From Vicinamibacterales bacterium (GTDB taxonomy: Bacteria > Acidobacteriota > Vicinamibacteria > Vicinamibacterales > UBA2999), in NCBI GenBank assembly GCA_041394705.1, contig JAWKHS010000011.1, forward strand, positions 124,001-188,000: a stretch of DNA of 64,000 nucleotides, read 5' to 3'. This document shows positions 1-8,008 of this stretch, piece after piece. The position numbers were made by a program, and so were the translations under genes. Numbering within the stretch: position 1 is the first letter of the stretch; every line of letters starts with the position of its first letter. A model generated the notes under the pieces. The model saw only the letters and a list, made by a program, of their open reading frames with translations, was not told the origin of the DNA and searched no databases.

Positions 1-26
1 AAGACCGGGCGCGCGCCGCCACGGCG

Positions 27-992
27 TCAGCGCGCGGGGCTCGGGCGCCGCTGATTCCTGAAGAACGCCCAGATCTCGGCGGTGGCGTCGAAGGCGGTCG
101 TGGGCTCGGCCGCGCCGCGGCGTCCGGGCCGGCCGCCCGGCCACGCGTGTCCGTTCCCGGCCACGCGCTGGTAGACCACGGACGCACCGCTCCGGCACGA
201 GGTCCACGCGGACGTCTCCGCCGCGGCGGAGGTCGATCGCGTCGGCTCGCCACAGCCGTCGTGCGTCGCCCAGTAGGTGGCCTGCGCCACGGCGGGCGCC
301 ACGGACCGGTCGGCGGCGGACCGCCCGCCGAGCAGCGCGCGCAGGTGCAGCGGTCCCCCGGCCGCCGGTACGACGTCGTCCTCCGCGCCGACCACGATGT
401 AGGCGGGCATCGGCGCCCTGGGCGGCGGCTCGTCGCCGAACACGGCCCCCACGACGGGCGCGATGGCCGCGATCCTCATCGACAGCTCGCGGCCCAGCCG
501 GTGCGCCATCATCGCGCCGTTGGACATGCCGGTCACGTAGATCCGCGAGGCGTCGGCCCGCCCGCCGGCCACGAGGGCGTCGATGAGGGCGCCGATGAAC
601 CCGACGTCGTCCACGCGGTTCCGCATCGCCGCCGCGCAGCAGTGGCCGGCGTTCCATGTGAGCAGGCGGCCGCCGGCGCGCCCGGCGGTGCCGTCGGGAT
701 ACACGGCAATGGCGCCGTCGCGCTCGGCGATCCGGTTGAACCCCGTCATCCGCACCGCGTTCTCGGCGTTCCCGCCGCCGCCGTGGAGGACGACGACCAC
801 GGGCGCCGGCGTGTCGCGGCCGTAGTCGTACACCTGGTAGGTGCGCGTGCGGCCGCCGTGCGAGAGGGTGCGGCGCACCTCGCCCCGCGGCCTCGCCGGC
901 TGCGCGCGCAGCGGGGCGTCTGGCGGAGCGGCGAGGGCGATTGCCACGAGCGCGAGGACCAGGCGCGGGACGTGCCGCAGTCCGGGCGTCAT
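27..992 (-). CDS. Secreted esterase of the PHB-depolymerase/LpqC type
   Basis: A 321-residue alpha/beta hydrolase of the polyhydroxybutyrate depolymerase/feruloyl esterase (LpqC, Esterase_PHB) family, predicted to cleave ester bonds outside the cytoplasm. Residues 1-31 look like a signal peptide (hydrophobic 11-22, cleavage near A30-Q31). The oxyanion-hole strand VVVLHGGGGN lies at about 66-75, the nucleophile elbow GMSNG gives Ser157, and NGHAWPGG near 284 supplies the catalytic His. The length suits the single-domain members. The ATG at 992 was chosen because it directly precedes the signal peptide; the open frame upstream is an antisense shadow. It is divergent from the gene at 1197, with about 200 bases shared for promoters. 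The ester substrate cannot be told from sequence. Confidence 0.85.
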   Translation of the reverse strand: MTPGLRHVPRLVLALVAIALAAPPDAPLRAQPARPRGEVRRTLSHGGRTRTYQVYDYGRDTPAPVVVVLHGGGGNAENAVRMTGFNRIAERDGAIAVYPDGTAGRAGGRLLTWNAGHCCAAAMRNRVDDVGFIGALIDALVAGGRADASRIYVTGMSNGAMMAHRLGRELSMRIAAIAPVVGAVFGDEPPPRAPMPAYIVVGAEDDVVPAAGGPLHLRALLGGRSAADRSVAPAVAQATYWATHDGCGEPTRSTSAAAETSAWTSCRSGASVVYQRVAGNGHAWPGGRPGRRGAAEPTTAFDATAEIWAFFRNQRRPSPAR

Positions 993-1196
993 GTCGGGTA
1001 TGACCGGCAAGGCCCGCCCAGCGTTACATGGCCTGCCCGGTCCTGCACGGCCATTCGCCCGTCGGGATCGGGCGCTCCGGGCCGTCACTCCCGGGCCTTG
1101 CGTGGTCCGCCCGCCCTTTCCGCATGTCCTGGATGTAAGGGGTTGCGGTCCCCCCCGCGAGCGGCACGCCGGCGCCCCACGGCGAGGAGGTCTTCG

Positions 1197-3494
1197 ATGA
1201 TGGTTCGACGCGCAGTCCTGGCAGCGGTGCTCATGCTGGCCCCGGGCGTGGCCCTGGCGCAGAACACGACCGTGCTCACGCTCACGCCCGCGGGGAGCCC
1301 CGTGTCCGTGGGCTTCGAGGCGGCCCGCTCGGCGGTGCTGCCCTTCGGGTCCGGCTACTACGTGACGGGGGACGTGGCGATGCTGGTCGGCAGCGAGCGC
1401 CTCGTGATGGCGGGGGCGGCGCTCTTCTTCGAGGGCGACGGCACCGGGCGGCTCACACGGGTACACGGGACGGCCGGCGTGCCGTCGCCGATCACGGGCG
1501 CCGTCGTGGAAATCACGCAGCCCGCCGTCGCGCAGTTCGGCATGGACCTGGGCGCGAACATCGACCTCGGCGTCCCGCTCGCCGACGACCGCACGTACTT
1601 CTACTTCGCCTTCGACTCCGGCTTCGCGATGGAGGTCGGCATGGGCGGCGCCACCAAGCCGGTCACGCTGGCGATTCCGGCGGGTGTCAACGCGACGCTG
1701 ATCGTGGATCCCCTGGATCCGTTCTTCTTCTTCGCCGGCGACTACGCCTTTCCCGGGCTCGGCGGCGGTGACGGGGACGGCGGCGACCAGCCCGGCGACG
1801 GCGGCGACGACGACGGGCCGACCGAGGGCGGCCTCCCCGGCTTCGGCGTGTCGGTGCAGGGCCTGATCCCGTTCCGGCCGGGCACCACCTACGGCATCGA
1901 CCAGTTCGCGAAGGCGTTCTCGGGGCACCGCATCCAGATGGGCAGCTTCCAGCTCGGCACGCTGCCGGTCGAGATGTCCGGCTACCTCGTCTCGCACGCC
2001 CTGCAGACCGACGACGCGCCGGCCACCAACGTGCTGGCCGCCCTCGTCGGACCGCCCGACGAGCTGGGCGCGAACGGTCACTTCACCTTCACCTACAGCT
2101 TCCTGAAGGTGAAGACGCTGGGCGAACTGGCGGACTTCGGCTTCGACCTCGGCGACGCCACGGCCGCCGTGCAGATCACGGACGGCGTGCAGCAGGCCTA
2201 CTTCAGCGGCGTCATCGAGCCGGACACGAGCTGGCTGCCGGACGTGGTGCCGTTCAAGCCCGAGGCCCGGCTGCGGGCCTACGCCTACGTCAGCAGCCGC
2301 GGCACCGACTTCCTGCTCCACGCCGACGGCCGTTTCGCGATCGACGCCTCGGCCTTCGGCGAGGCCGTGAACGTGGACCTCGGCGACGTGATGGCCGTGG
2401 AGGGCAGCCTCCACGTGGACGCCACCGGCTTCCGCATCCAGGGCATGAGCGACGACGGCCTCGGCGCGCTCGGCGTCCAGAACCGCCGCGCGGTCGAGCT
2501 CTGGATCCCCTTCCAGGGCGACTCGGGGTACCTCCGCATCGACGGCGTGACGCGCGTGGCCGGCATCGGCATCGAAGGCCAGATGCTCGTGGACAAGACG
2601 GGGCTGACGGTGACGGGCCGCTACGACTCGCCCGATCTCGACATGCAGGTGCAGGGATTCATCGGCACCATCGACGGCACGACGCGCGTGCGCGGCACGA
2701 TGTCGGTGCCCCCCGTGTTCCAGTCGCAGGCGGCCCAGGCCATCGTCCAGTCGGCCGACGAGGTGGCCGCGTCGATCGCGAACGCGCTGGACGACTACAA
2801 GCGGGCGACGTCGGACTACGAGTTCGAGCTGAGCCTCCGCGGCATGCGCACCCTGGTGCCGGCCTTCTGCGACGGCGCCCTCTCGGCGCTGGATGCCGGC
2901 GAGCGGACGGCGCTCGCCAGGATCGACAGCGAGTGGCCCTGGTATGCCCCCGGCAAGAGCACGGCCAAGTCGCAGGTGCGCTCGCAGGTGGGCGCGATGC
3001 GGACCCAGTTCCGGTCGCTGAAGTCGCTCGTGACGACGGGCGACGACGCCACGGTCCGGGCGGCCCTGGACGCCGCGCTCGCGAAGGTGCTCGCCAATCA
3101 GGTGCTGAGGGTGAAGGTCACCGTGCTGGGCACGATCTACACGCGCGACCTGGTGAGCTCCACGCAGGCGGCGCGCCTGACGACGGCGCGGGCGGCGATT
3201 GCGGCCCTGCCGGCCACGAGCGATCGGGTGGCGAGCACCGAGCAGGTTTGGCGCGAGATGCCGACCCGCGACGAGCTCATGGACACGGCGCGCGACATCG
3301 CCAACGGCGTCGCGGGTGCGATGCCCCAGGTCGTGGCCATCGGTTTCGACCAGCCGCACTTCGAGACCCGGACGATCCTGTTCGTGGACGTGACGTTCAA
3401 GGGGCAGGTGCACCGCGTCACCGTGGTGCTCGACCCGGCGCGCCCGCAGGATCTCGGGACGTCGATCGGAAAGGCGCTGGCCGACCTCCTCTAG
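1197..3494 (+). CDS. Large secreted protein of unknown function
   Basis: A 765-residue protein I do not recognise. It starts at the ATG at 1197, six bases after a strong GGCGAGGAGG ribosome site, and begins with a clear signal peptide (cleavage after ALA near residue 22). Around residues 185-215 there is a Gly/Asp-rich linker that could bind calcium or act as a flexible hinge. The central part (about 220-500) alternates hydrophobic and polar residues, as in beta-rich repeats. Residues about 520-650 look helical, and a compact C-terminal part follows. No membrane anchor or lipobox is visible, so it is probably released or periplasmic. A strong hairpin just after the stop likely ends the transcript. 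Function unknown. Confidence 0.8.
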   Translation: MMVRRAVLAAVLMLAPGVALAQNTTVLTLTPAGSPVSVGFEAARSAVLPFGSGYYVTGDVAMLVGSERLVMAGAALFFEGDGTGRLTRVHGTAGVPSPITGAVVEITQPAVAQFGMDLGANIDLGVPLADDRTYFYFAFDSGFAMEVGMGGATKPVTLAIPAGVNATLIVDPLDPFFFFAGDYAFPGLGGGDGDGGDQPGDGGDDDGPTEGGLPGFGVSVQGLIPFRPGTTYGIDQFAKAFSGHRIQMGSFQLGTLPVEMSGYLVSHALQTDDAPATNVLAALVGPPDELGANGHFTFTYSFLKVKTLGELADFGFDLGDATAAVQITDGVQQAYFSGVIEPDTSWLPDVVPFKPEARLRAYAYVSSRGTDFLLHADGRFAIDASAFGEAVNVDLGDVMAVEGSLHVDATGFRIQGMSDDGLGALGVQNRRAVELWIPFQGDSGYLRIDGVTRVAGIGIEGQMLVDKTGLTVTGRYDSPDLDMQVQGFIGTIDGTTRVRGTMSVPPVFQSQAAQAIVQSADEVAASIANALDDYKRATSDYEFELSLRGMRTLVPAFCDGALSALDAGERTALARIDSEWPWYAPGKSTAKSQVRSQVGAMRTQFRSLKSLVTTGDDATVRAALDAALAKVLANQVLRVKVTVLGTIYTRDLVSSTQAARLTTARAAIAALPATSDRVASTEQVWREMPTRDELMDTARDIANGVAGAMPQVVAIGFDQPHFETRTILFVDVTFKGQVHRVTVVLDPARPQDLGTSIGKALADLL

Positions 3495-3507
3495 CGCCCG
3501 GCCTTGC

Positions 3508-3542
3508 CGCGGACGCGCCGGGCCGCCCCCGGCGCGTCCGCG
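3508..3542. terminator. 15-bp GC hairpin between convergent genes
   Basis: A perfect 15-base inverted repeat (CGCGGACGCGCCGGG with its complement) around a 5-base loop CCGCC. It sits between the convergent stops at 3494 and 3553. There is no U tract, as is common in GC-rich genomes, so it could serve both directions or stabilise 3' ends. Confidence 0.65.
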
Positions 3543-3552
3543 AGACGTGCCC

Positions 3553-6120
3553 CTAGCTCGCGGACTTCCCTGCCTCGGCCCGCTGCCGCCATTCGGCGGC
3601 GTCGTCCTTCCGCCCCTGCGCCTCGGAGACCGTGGCCAGCACCGACGCCGCGCGTTGCGCCAGTTCGCGCGCCCGCGACTCCTGGTTCGGCGCCGTCCGC
3701 TCGTAGACCTTCCGCGCGACCGCCTCCGCCTCCCGGTACCGCTTCTGGCGTCCGAGATGCTCGCCGAGCACGACGGCGTAGAAGTCCGTGGTGAGCGAGC
3801 CGGCGGGCAGCGCGCGCTCGGCGAGGCGCACCACCTCGCGCAGGCCCTCGAGACCGCCCTCGACGTCGCCCAGGGCGAGACGCGCCCGGCTGAGGGTGTG
3901 GGCCGCGAGCAGCGAGCTCGGGTGACCGCGGCCAGACAGCCGGACGCGCTCCTCGAGCACGGCGGCGACGACGTCCCGACATTCCTCGAAGCGGCCCAGC
4001 TCGCACAGGGCCTGCCCGAGCTGATGCCGGCTTCGCAGCGTCACTTCGTTGTTGGCGCCGAGCGCACGGGTCGATCGCGCCACGACGTCCTGGTAGATGG
4101 CCAGCGCCTCTTCCGGCCGCCCCATGTTCTGCATGAGGATGCCGAGCCCCTGCAGCGACGAGACGACGAGGAAGTGATCCTTGCCGAGCGCCTGCTCCTG
4201 GCGTGCGATCACGCTGCGGCTCATCGCCACCGCCTCCTCGTGGTGGCCGGCTTCGGAGAGGGCTTGCGAGAGCACCCGTTCGATGTTGAGCCGCATGCGG
4301 TCGCTGTCGGGAGCCGGATGGACGGCGAGGGCGCGCCGGAGCGTGACGATGGCGGCGTCGAACCTGCGGGTGTCGAACTCGACCGCGCCACGGCTGTAGA
4401 GCACCATCGCGCACTGCTCCGCCGGCGCGGCGGGCGGCAGCGGATCCCCGCAGGCCTCGGCCAGGCGCGCCGCCTTCTCCTTGGCCTCGTCCCGGCGGCC
4501 GGCCTGCAGGAGGCACGTGATCTGCTCGCTGCCCACGGCGAGCGCCGTCGGACCGGCCGGTCCTTCGACTTCGGCCGCGCGCTCGACGCCGCGCGCGAAC
4601 TGGGCGCAGGCGACGTCGAGCGCGCCCAGGGCCCGGTACGAGCGCGCCAGCGACTGGCGCAGCCGCGCCTCGGCCGTCGCGTCCTTGATGGCACCGCCGT
4701 CGAGGCGGGTGAGGGCGTCGTCCAGGACGTCGCGCATCCGGACGTCCACGGTGCTGCCGCCGCCTCGATCGAGGGGACTCACCGACGTCAGCATGGTGCC
4801 GAGGAACTCGGTGGTGGACGCGGCCGTGTCGCGCGCGGCCTGCGCGGCATCGCGCGCCGCCCGGGCCGCGTCGCGTTCCGCCGACACCCGCTGCAGGCTC
4901 ACGAGCGAGACGATCAGGGCCCCGGCGAGCGCGGCCAGGACCGCCGCCGCCGCCCCCACCGCCAGGCGATTGCGCCGCACGAACTTCGCGGTGCGGTACG
5001 ACCAGGTGGCGGCCCGCGCAGACACCGGCAGGCCCCGGCGGTACCGGTCCAGGTCCTCGGCCAGTTGCGCGACGGTGGCGTAGCGCCGGTCGGCGTCCAC
5101 CTCGATCGCCTTGAGCACGACGCTGTCGAGGTCGCCGGCCAGGTCCGTGGACCGGAGGGGCGCGGGGGGCGTCGAGGCACTTGGGAGCACGGGCGAGGTG
5201 CGGTAGAACGCCCGCTGGAACTCGGCCGGCGTGCCCGTATCGATCTGGTACGGGGAGTGGCCCGTGAGGAGCTCGTAGAGCAGCACGCCCAGCGCGTAGA
5301 CGTCGCTTCGCGTGTCGACGGGCACCTCCGAGACACCGGCCTGCTCGGGGCTCATGTACGCCGGCGTGCCGATGCCCCGCGCACCGAGCGTCAGGCCATC
5401 GCCGTCGTCGCCGATCGCCTTGGCGATGCCGAAATCGATGATCTTCGGGAGGGCGCGGCCGTCCTCCTCGGCCACCAGTACGTTGGACGGCTTGAGGTCG
5501 CGGTGGATGACGCCCTTCTGGTGCGCGTGCGTCACGGCGTCGCAGACCGTGACGAACAGGTCCAGCCGCGCGGCCAGCGGCAGGCGCCGCTCCTGCGCGA
5601 ACTCCGTGATGGGCCGACCGTCCACCAGCTCCATCACGAAGAAGGGCCGGCCGTCCTCCGTGGCGCCGGCGTCGAACACGCGCGCGATGCCGGCGTGGTT
5701 CATGCGCGCCAGCGTCTGCCGCTCGAGCTCGAAGCGCTGGACGATGCGGGCCGTGTCCATCCCGCGGCGCACCAGCTTGAGCGCCACCGTGCGGCGGATG
5801 GGCTCGTCCTGGTCGGCGCGGTACACGATGCCCATGCCGCCCTCGCCGAGGACGCCGGTGATGCGGTAGGGCCCGACCCGCGCGGGCGGGGCGTTGCCGG
5901 GCTCGGGGGCGCCGAGGTCCGCCCCCGCGCGCGCGAGCACCACCCCTGTCTGGAGCAGCTCGACGCTGACGTCGTGCGCCAGGAGGGCTTCGACCTCGCG
6001 CACGACGGCGTCGTCCCCGCCGGAGGCCTCGGCGAGGAACGCGGCACGATTCGCCTGCGGCACCTCGCGCGCACGCATCACGAGGTCCTTGATCCGGGCG
6101 AACGCGTCGTCTTGCGGCAT
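3553..6120 (-). CDS. Membrane Ser/Thr protein kinase with TPR tail
   Basis: An 855-residue Hanks-type kinase. The kinase domain spans about residues 84-365 and is complete: glycine loop GEGGMG 92-97, ATP-anchoring Lys115 in VALK, catalytic HRDLKPSN 206-213, DFG 229-231, and SPE at 257-259. A single membrane helix follows at about 386-408. Beyond it lies a long helical C-terminal half with tetratricopeptide repeats, placed outside the membrane if the kinase is cytoplasmic. This kinase-TM-TPR layout is common in Acidobacteria and differs from the PASTA-type PknB. The first 80 residues form a small helical pre-domain typical of this subgroup. It is monocistronic and convergent with the gene at 1197. 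Substrates are unknown. Confidence 0.93.
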   Translation of the reverse strand: MPQDDAFARIKDLVMRAREVPQANRAAFLAEASGGDDAVVREVEALLAHDVSVELLQTGVVLARAGADLGAPEPGNAPPARVGPYRITGVLGEGGMGIVYRADQDEPIRRTVALKLVRRGMDTARIVQRFELERQTLARMNHAGIARVFDAGATEDGRPFFVMELVDGRPITEFAQERRLPLAARLDLFVTVCDAVTHAHQKGVIHRDLKPSNVLVAEEDGRALPKIIDFGIAKAIGDDGDGLTLGARGIGTPAYMSPEQAGVSEVPVDTRSDVYALGVLLYELLTGHSPYQIDTGTPAEFQRAFYRTSPVLPSASTPPAPLRSTDLAGDLDSVVLKAIEVDADRRYATVAQLAEDLDRYRRGLPVSARAATWSYRTAKFVRRNRLAVGAAAAVLAALAGALIVSLVSLQRVSAERDAARAARDAAQAARDTAASTTEFLGTMLTSVSPLDRGGGSTVDVRMRDVLDDALTRLDGGAIKDATAEARLRQSLARSYRALGALDVACAQFARGVERAAEVEGPAGPTALAVGSEQITCLLQAGRRDEAKEKAARLAEACGDPLPPAAPAEQCAMVLYSRGAVEFDTRRFDAAIVTLRRALAVHPAPDSDRMRLNIERVLSQALSEAGHHEEAVAMSRSVIARQEQALGKDHFLVVSSLQGLGILMQNMGRPEEALAIYQDVVARSTRALGANNEVTLRSRHQLGQALCELGRFEECRDVVAAVLEERVRLSGRGHPSSLLAAHTLSRARLALGDVEGGLEGLREVVRLAERALPAGSLTTDFYAVVLGEHLGRQKRYREAEAVARKVYERTAPNQESRARELAQRAASVLATVSEAQGRKDDAAEWRQRAEAGKSAS

Positions 6121-6224
6121 GCCGCGAAAATTATAGGGGCCGGGCCGGGTCGCCGGCCGGGTCCGCCCAACGGATGAGCCTGGCGCGATCGGATCGGCGG
6201 AGGGCGTGAGGAATAATCTCGACC

Positions 6225-7970
6225 ATGTCCGTCATCCGCCGCGCGGCCGTTCCCGCCGTACTCCTCTGTGTCGCCGGCGCCTGCGCCTCCGACCCGTCGC
6301 TCCCGCCCGCCGACGTGCTGCTCGTCAACGCGAAGGTCTACACGATGTCGTGGCCCGATCCGGCGACGGATGGCACGCCCGCCCAAGGCGCCCCCCACGA
6401 CGCCGCCGGCTGGCATCCAGATGCGGAGGCCGTGGCCATCACGGCGGACCGCATCACGCTCGTGGGCACCCGCCAGGCCGTCGATGCCCGGAAAGGGCCG
6501 GCGACGCGCGTCCTCGATCTGAACGGCGCCACGCTGGTGCCAGGGCTCGTGGACTCGCACTCGCACATCCTCGAGCTCGGCGCGAAGCTCGAGGCCGTGG
6601 ACCTGGTGGGCGTGGAGACCGAAGCCGACGCCGTGGAGCGCGTGGTTCAGGCCGCGGCGGCGACTCCGGCCGGGCAGTGGATCACCGGCCGCGGCTGGGA
6701 CGAAGGCGCGTGGGCGAACCGGTACCCCGACTGGCGCCTCCTCACCGAGAAGGTGCCGGACCACCCCGTGGTGCTCTACTCGCTCCACGGCTTCGCCATC
6801 TGGGCCAACCGCCCCGCGCTCGACGCGGCCAGGATCACGCGCGCGACCGACGCGCCGGTGGGCGGCGAGATCCGCAGGGACGCCCGCGGCGAGCCCACGG
6901 GCATCTTCCTGAACCGCGCCACCACGCTCATGGCGAGCGCGGTGCCGGCGCCCTCGCCGGACCAGATCCAGCGGCAGCTGCTGGCCGGACTCACCGAGAT
7001 GGCCCGCTCCGGCTACACGGCCGTCCACGACGCCGGCGTGGATCGCGCGACCCTCGACGGCTACCTCGCCCTCGACGGGAGAGGCCAGCTCCCGATTCGC
7101 GTCTACGTGATGCTCTCGGCGCGCGACCCCGAGCTGTGCCGGGAATGGGAATCGAAGGGCCCCACGGGTGCACCGTCGGACCGGCTCGTGGTGCGGGCGG
7201 TCAAGGCCTACTATGACGGCGCGCTCGGCTCCCGCGGCGCGCGCCTGCTGGACGACTACAGCGACCAGCCCGGCCACCGCGGGCTGAGCGGCGCCGGCTA
7301 CGGCTTCGACAAGGACGTCGTGGCCGCCATGATGCGCGCCGGCTTCCAGGTGGGCGTCCACGCCATCGGCGATGCCGGCAACCGCGAGACGCTGGACTTC
7401 CTCGAAGGCGTGCTGTCAGGGAACGAGCGCGCGCGCCAGGGCCGGCACCGCATCGAACACGCGCAGATCGTGGCTCCGGCCGACATGCCGCGCTTCGCCG
7501 CCCTCGGCATCATCGCCTCGATGGAGCCGCCGCACGCGGTGGAGGACAAGGGCTGGGCCGAGACGCGCGTGGGCCCCGAGCGGATCAAGGGCGCCTATGC
7601 TTGGCGCACGTTGCGGAAGGCCGGCGCGCGGCTCATCTTCAACTCGGATCTGACCGGATCGGATCACGACATCTTCTACGGCCTGCATTCGGCCATCACG
7701 CGACAGGACAAGGCGCACCAGCCCGAGGGCGGCTGGTATCCGGACCAGCGGATGACGCCCGAGGAGGCGGTGCGCGGCTACAGCACCTGGGCCGCCTACG
7801 CGGCGTTCGCCGAGCAGGAGCGCGGCCAGATCGCCGAGGGGCGGCTGGCCGACCTCACCGCCCTGTCGATCGATCCGCTGGCGACGGGCACGTCGAACCC
7901 CGGCGCCTTGCTCGACGGGCGCATTCGCCTCACGGTCGTCGGCGGGCGCGTGGTGTCCGAGGGACGGTAG
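6225..7970 (+). CDS. Lipoprotein amidohydrolase (Amidohydro_3, YtcJ-like)
   Basis: A 581-residue metal-dependent amidohydrolase of the COG1574/YtcJ type. The N-terminus is a lipoprotein signal with lipobox VAGAC (Cys20), so it is probably anchored in the periplasm. The first metal motif SHSH is at 111-114. Further along are the conserved VHAIGD and HRIEHAQ segments and FNSDLTGSDHD, which carry the other metal ligands and the catalytic Asp. A C-terminal composite beta-domain closes the protein (TVVGGRVV). Members hydrolyse N-substituted amides or formamides; the substrate here is not known. Short spacing to the divergent kinase gene (about 100 bases) suggests a shared promoter region. Confidence 0.9.
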   Translation: MSVIRRAAVPAVLLCVAGACASDPSLPPADVLLVNAKVYTMSWPDPATDGTPAQGAPHDAAGWHPDAEAVAITADRITLVGTRQAVDARKGPATRVLDLNGATLVPGLVDSHSHILELGAKLEAVDLVGVETEADAVERVVQAAAATPAGQWITGRGWDEGAWANRYPDWRLLTEKVPDHPVVLYSLHGFAIWANRPALDAARITRATDAPVGGEIRRDARGEPTGIFLNRATTLMASAVPAPSPDQIQRQLLAGLTEMARSGYTAVHDAGVDRATLDGYLALDGRGQLPIRVYVMLSARDPELCREWESKGPTGAPSDRLVVRAVKAYYDGALGSRGARLLDDYSDQPGHRGLSGAGYGFDKDVVAAMMRAGFQVGVHAIGDAGNRETLDFLEGVLSGNERARQGRHRIEHAQIVAPADMPRFAALGIIASMEPPHAVEDKGWAETRVGPERIKGAYAWRTLRKAGARLIFNSDLTGSDHDIFYGLHSAITRQDKAHQPEGGWYPDQRMTPEEAVRGYSTWAAYAAFAEQERGQIAEGRLADLTALSIDPLATGTSNPGALLDGRIRLTVVGGRVVSEGR

Positions 7971-8008
7971 CTCGACACGCGCGAACGGCGTGCAAACGGG
8001 CCGCGGCG

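Noticed and set aside
27..3413. Very long open frame on the minus strand opposite the secreted protein gene
   Set aside because: Only its last 321 residues (27-992) look like a protein. The rest is Arg/His/Ala-rich antisense of the gene at 1197, as expected at this GC content.
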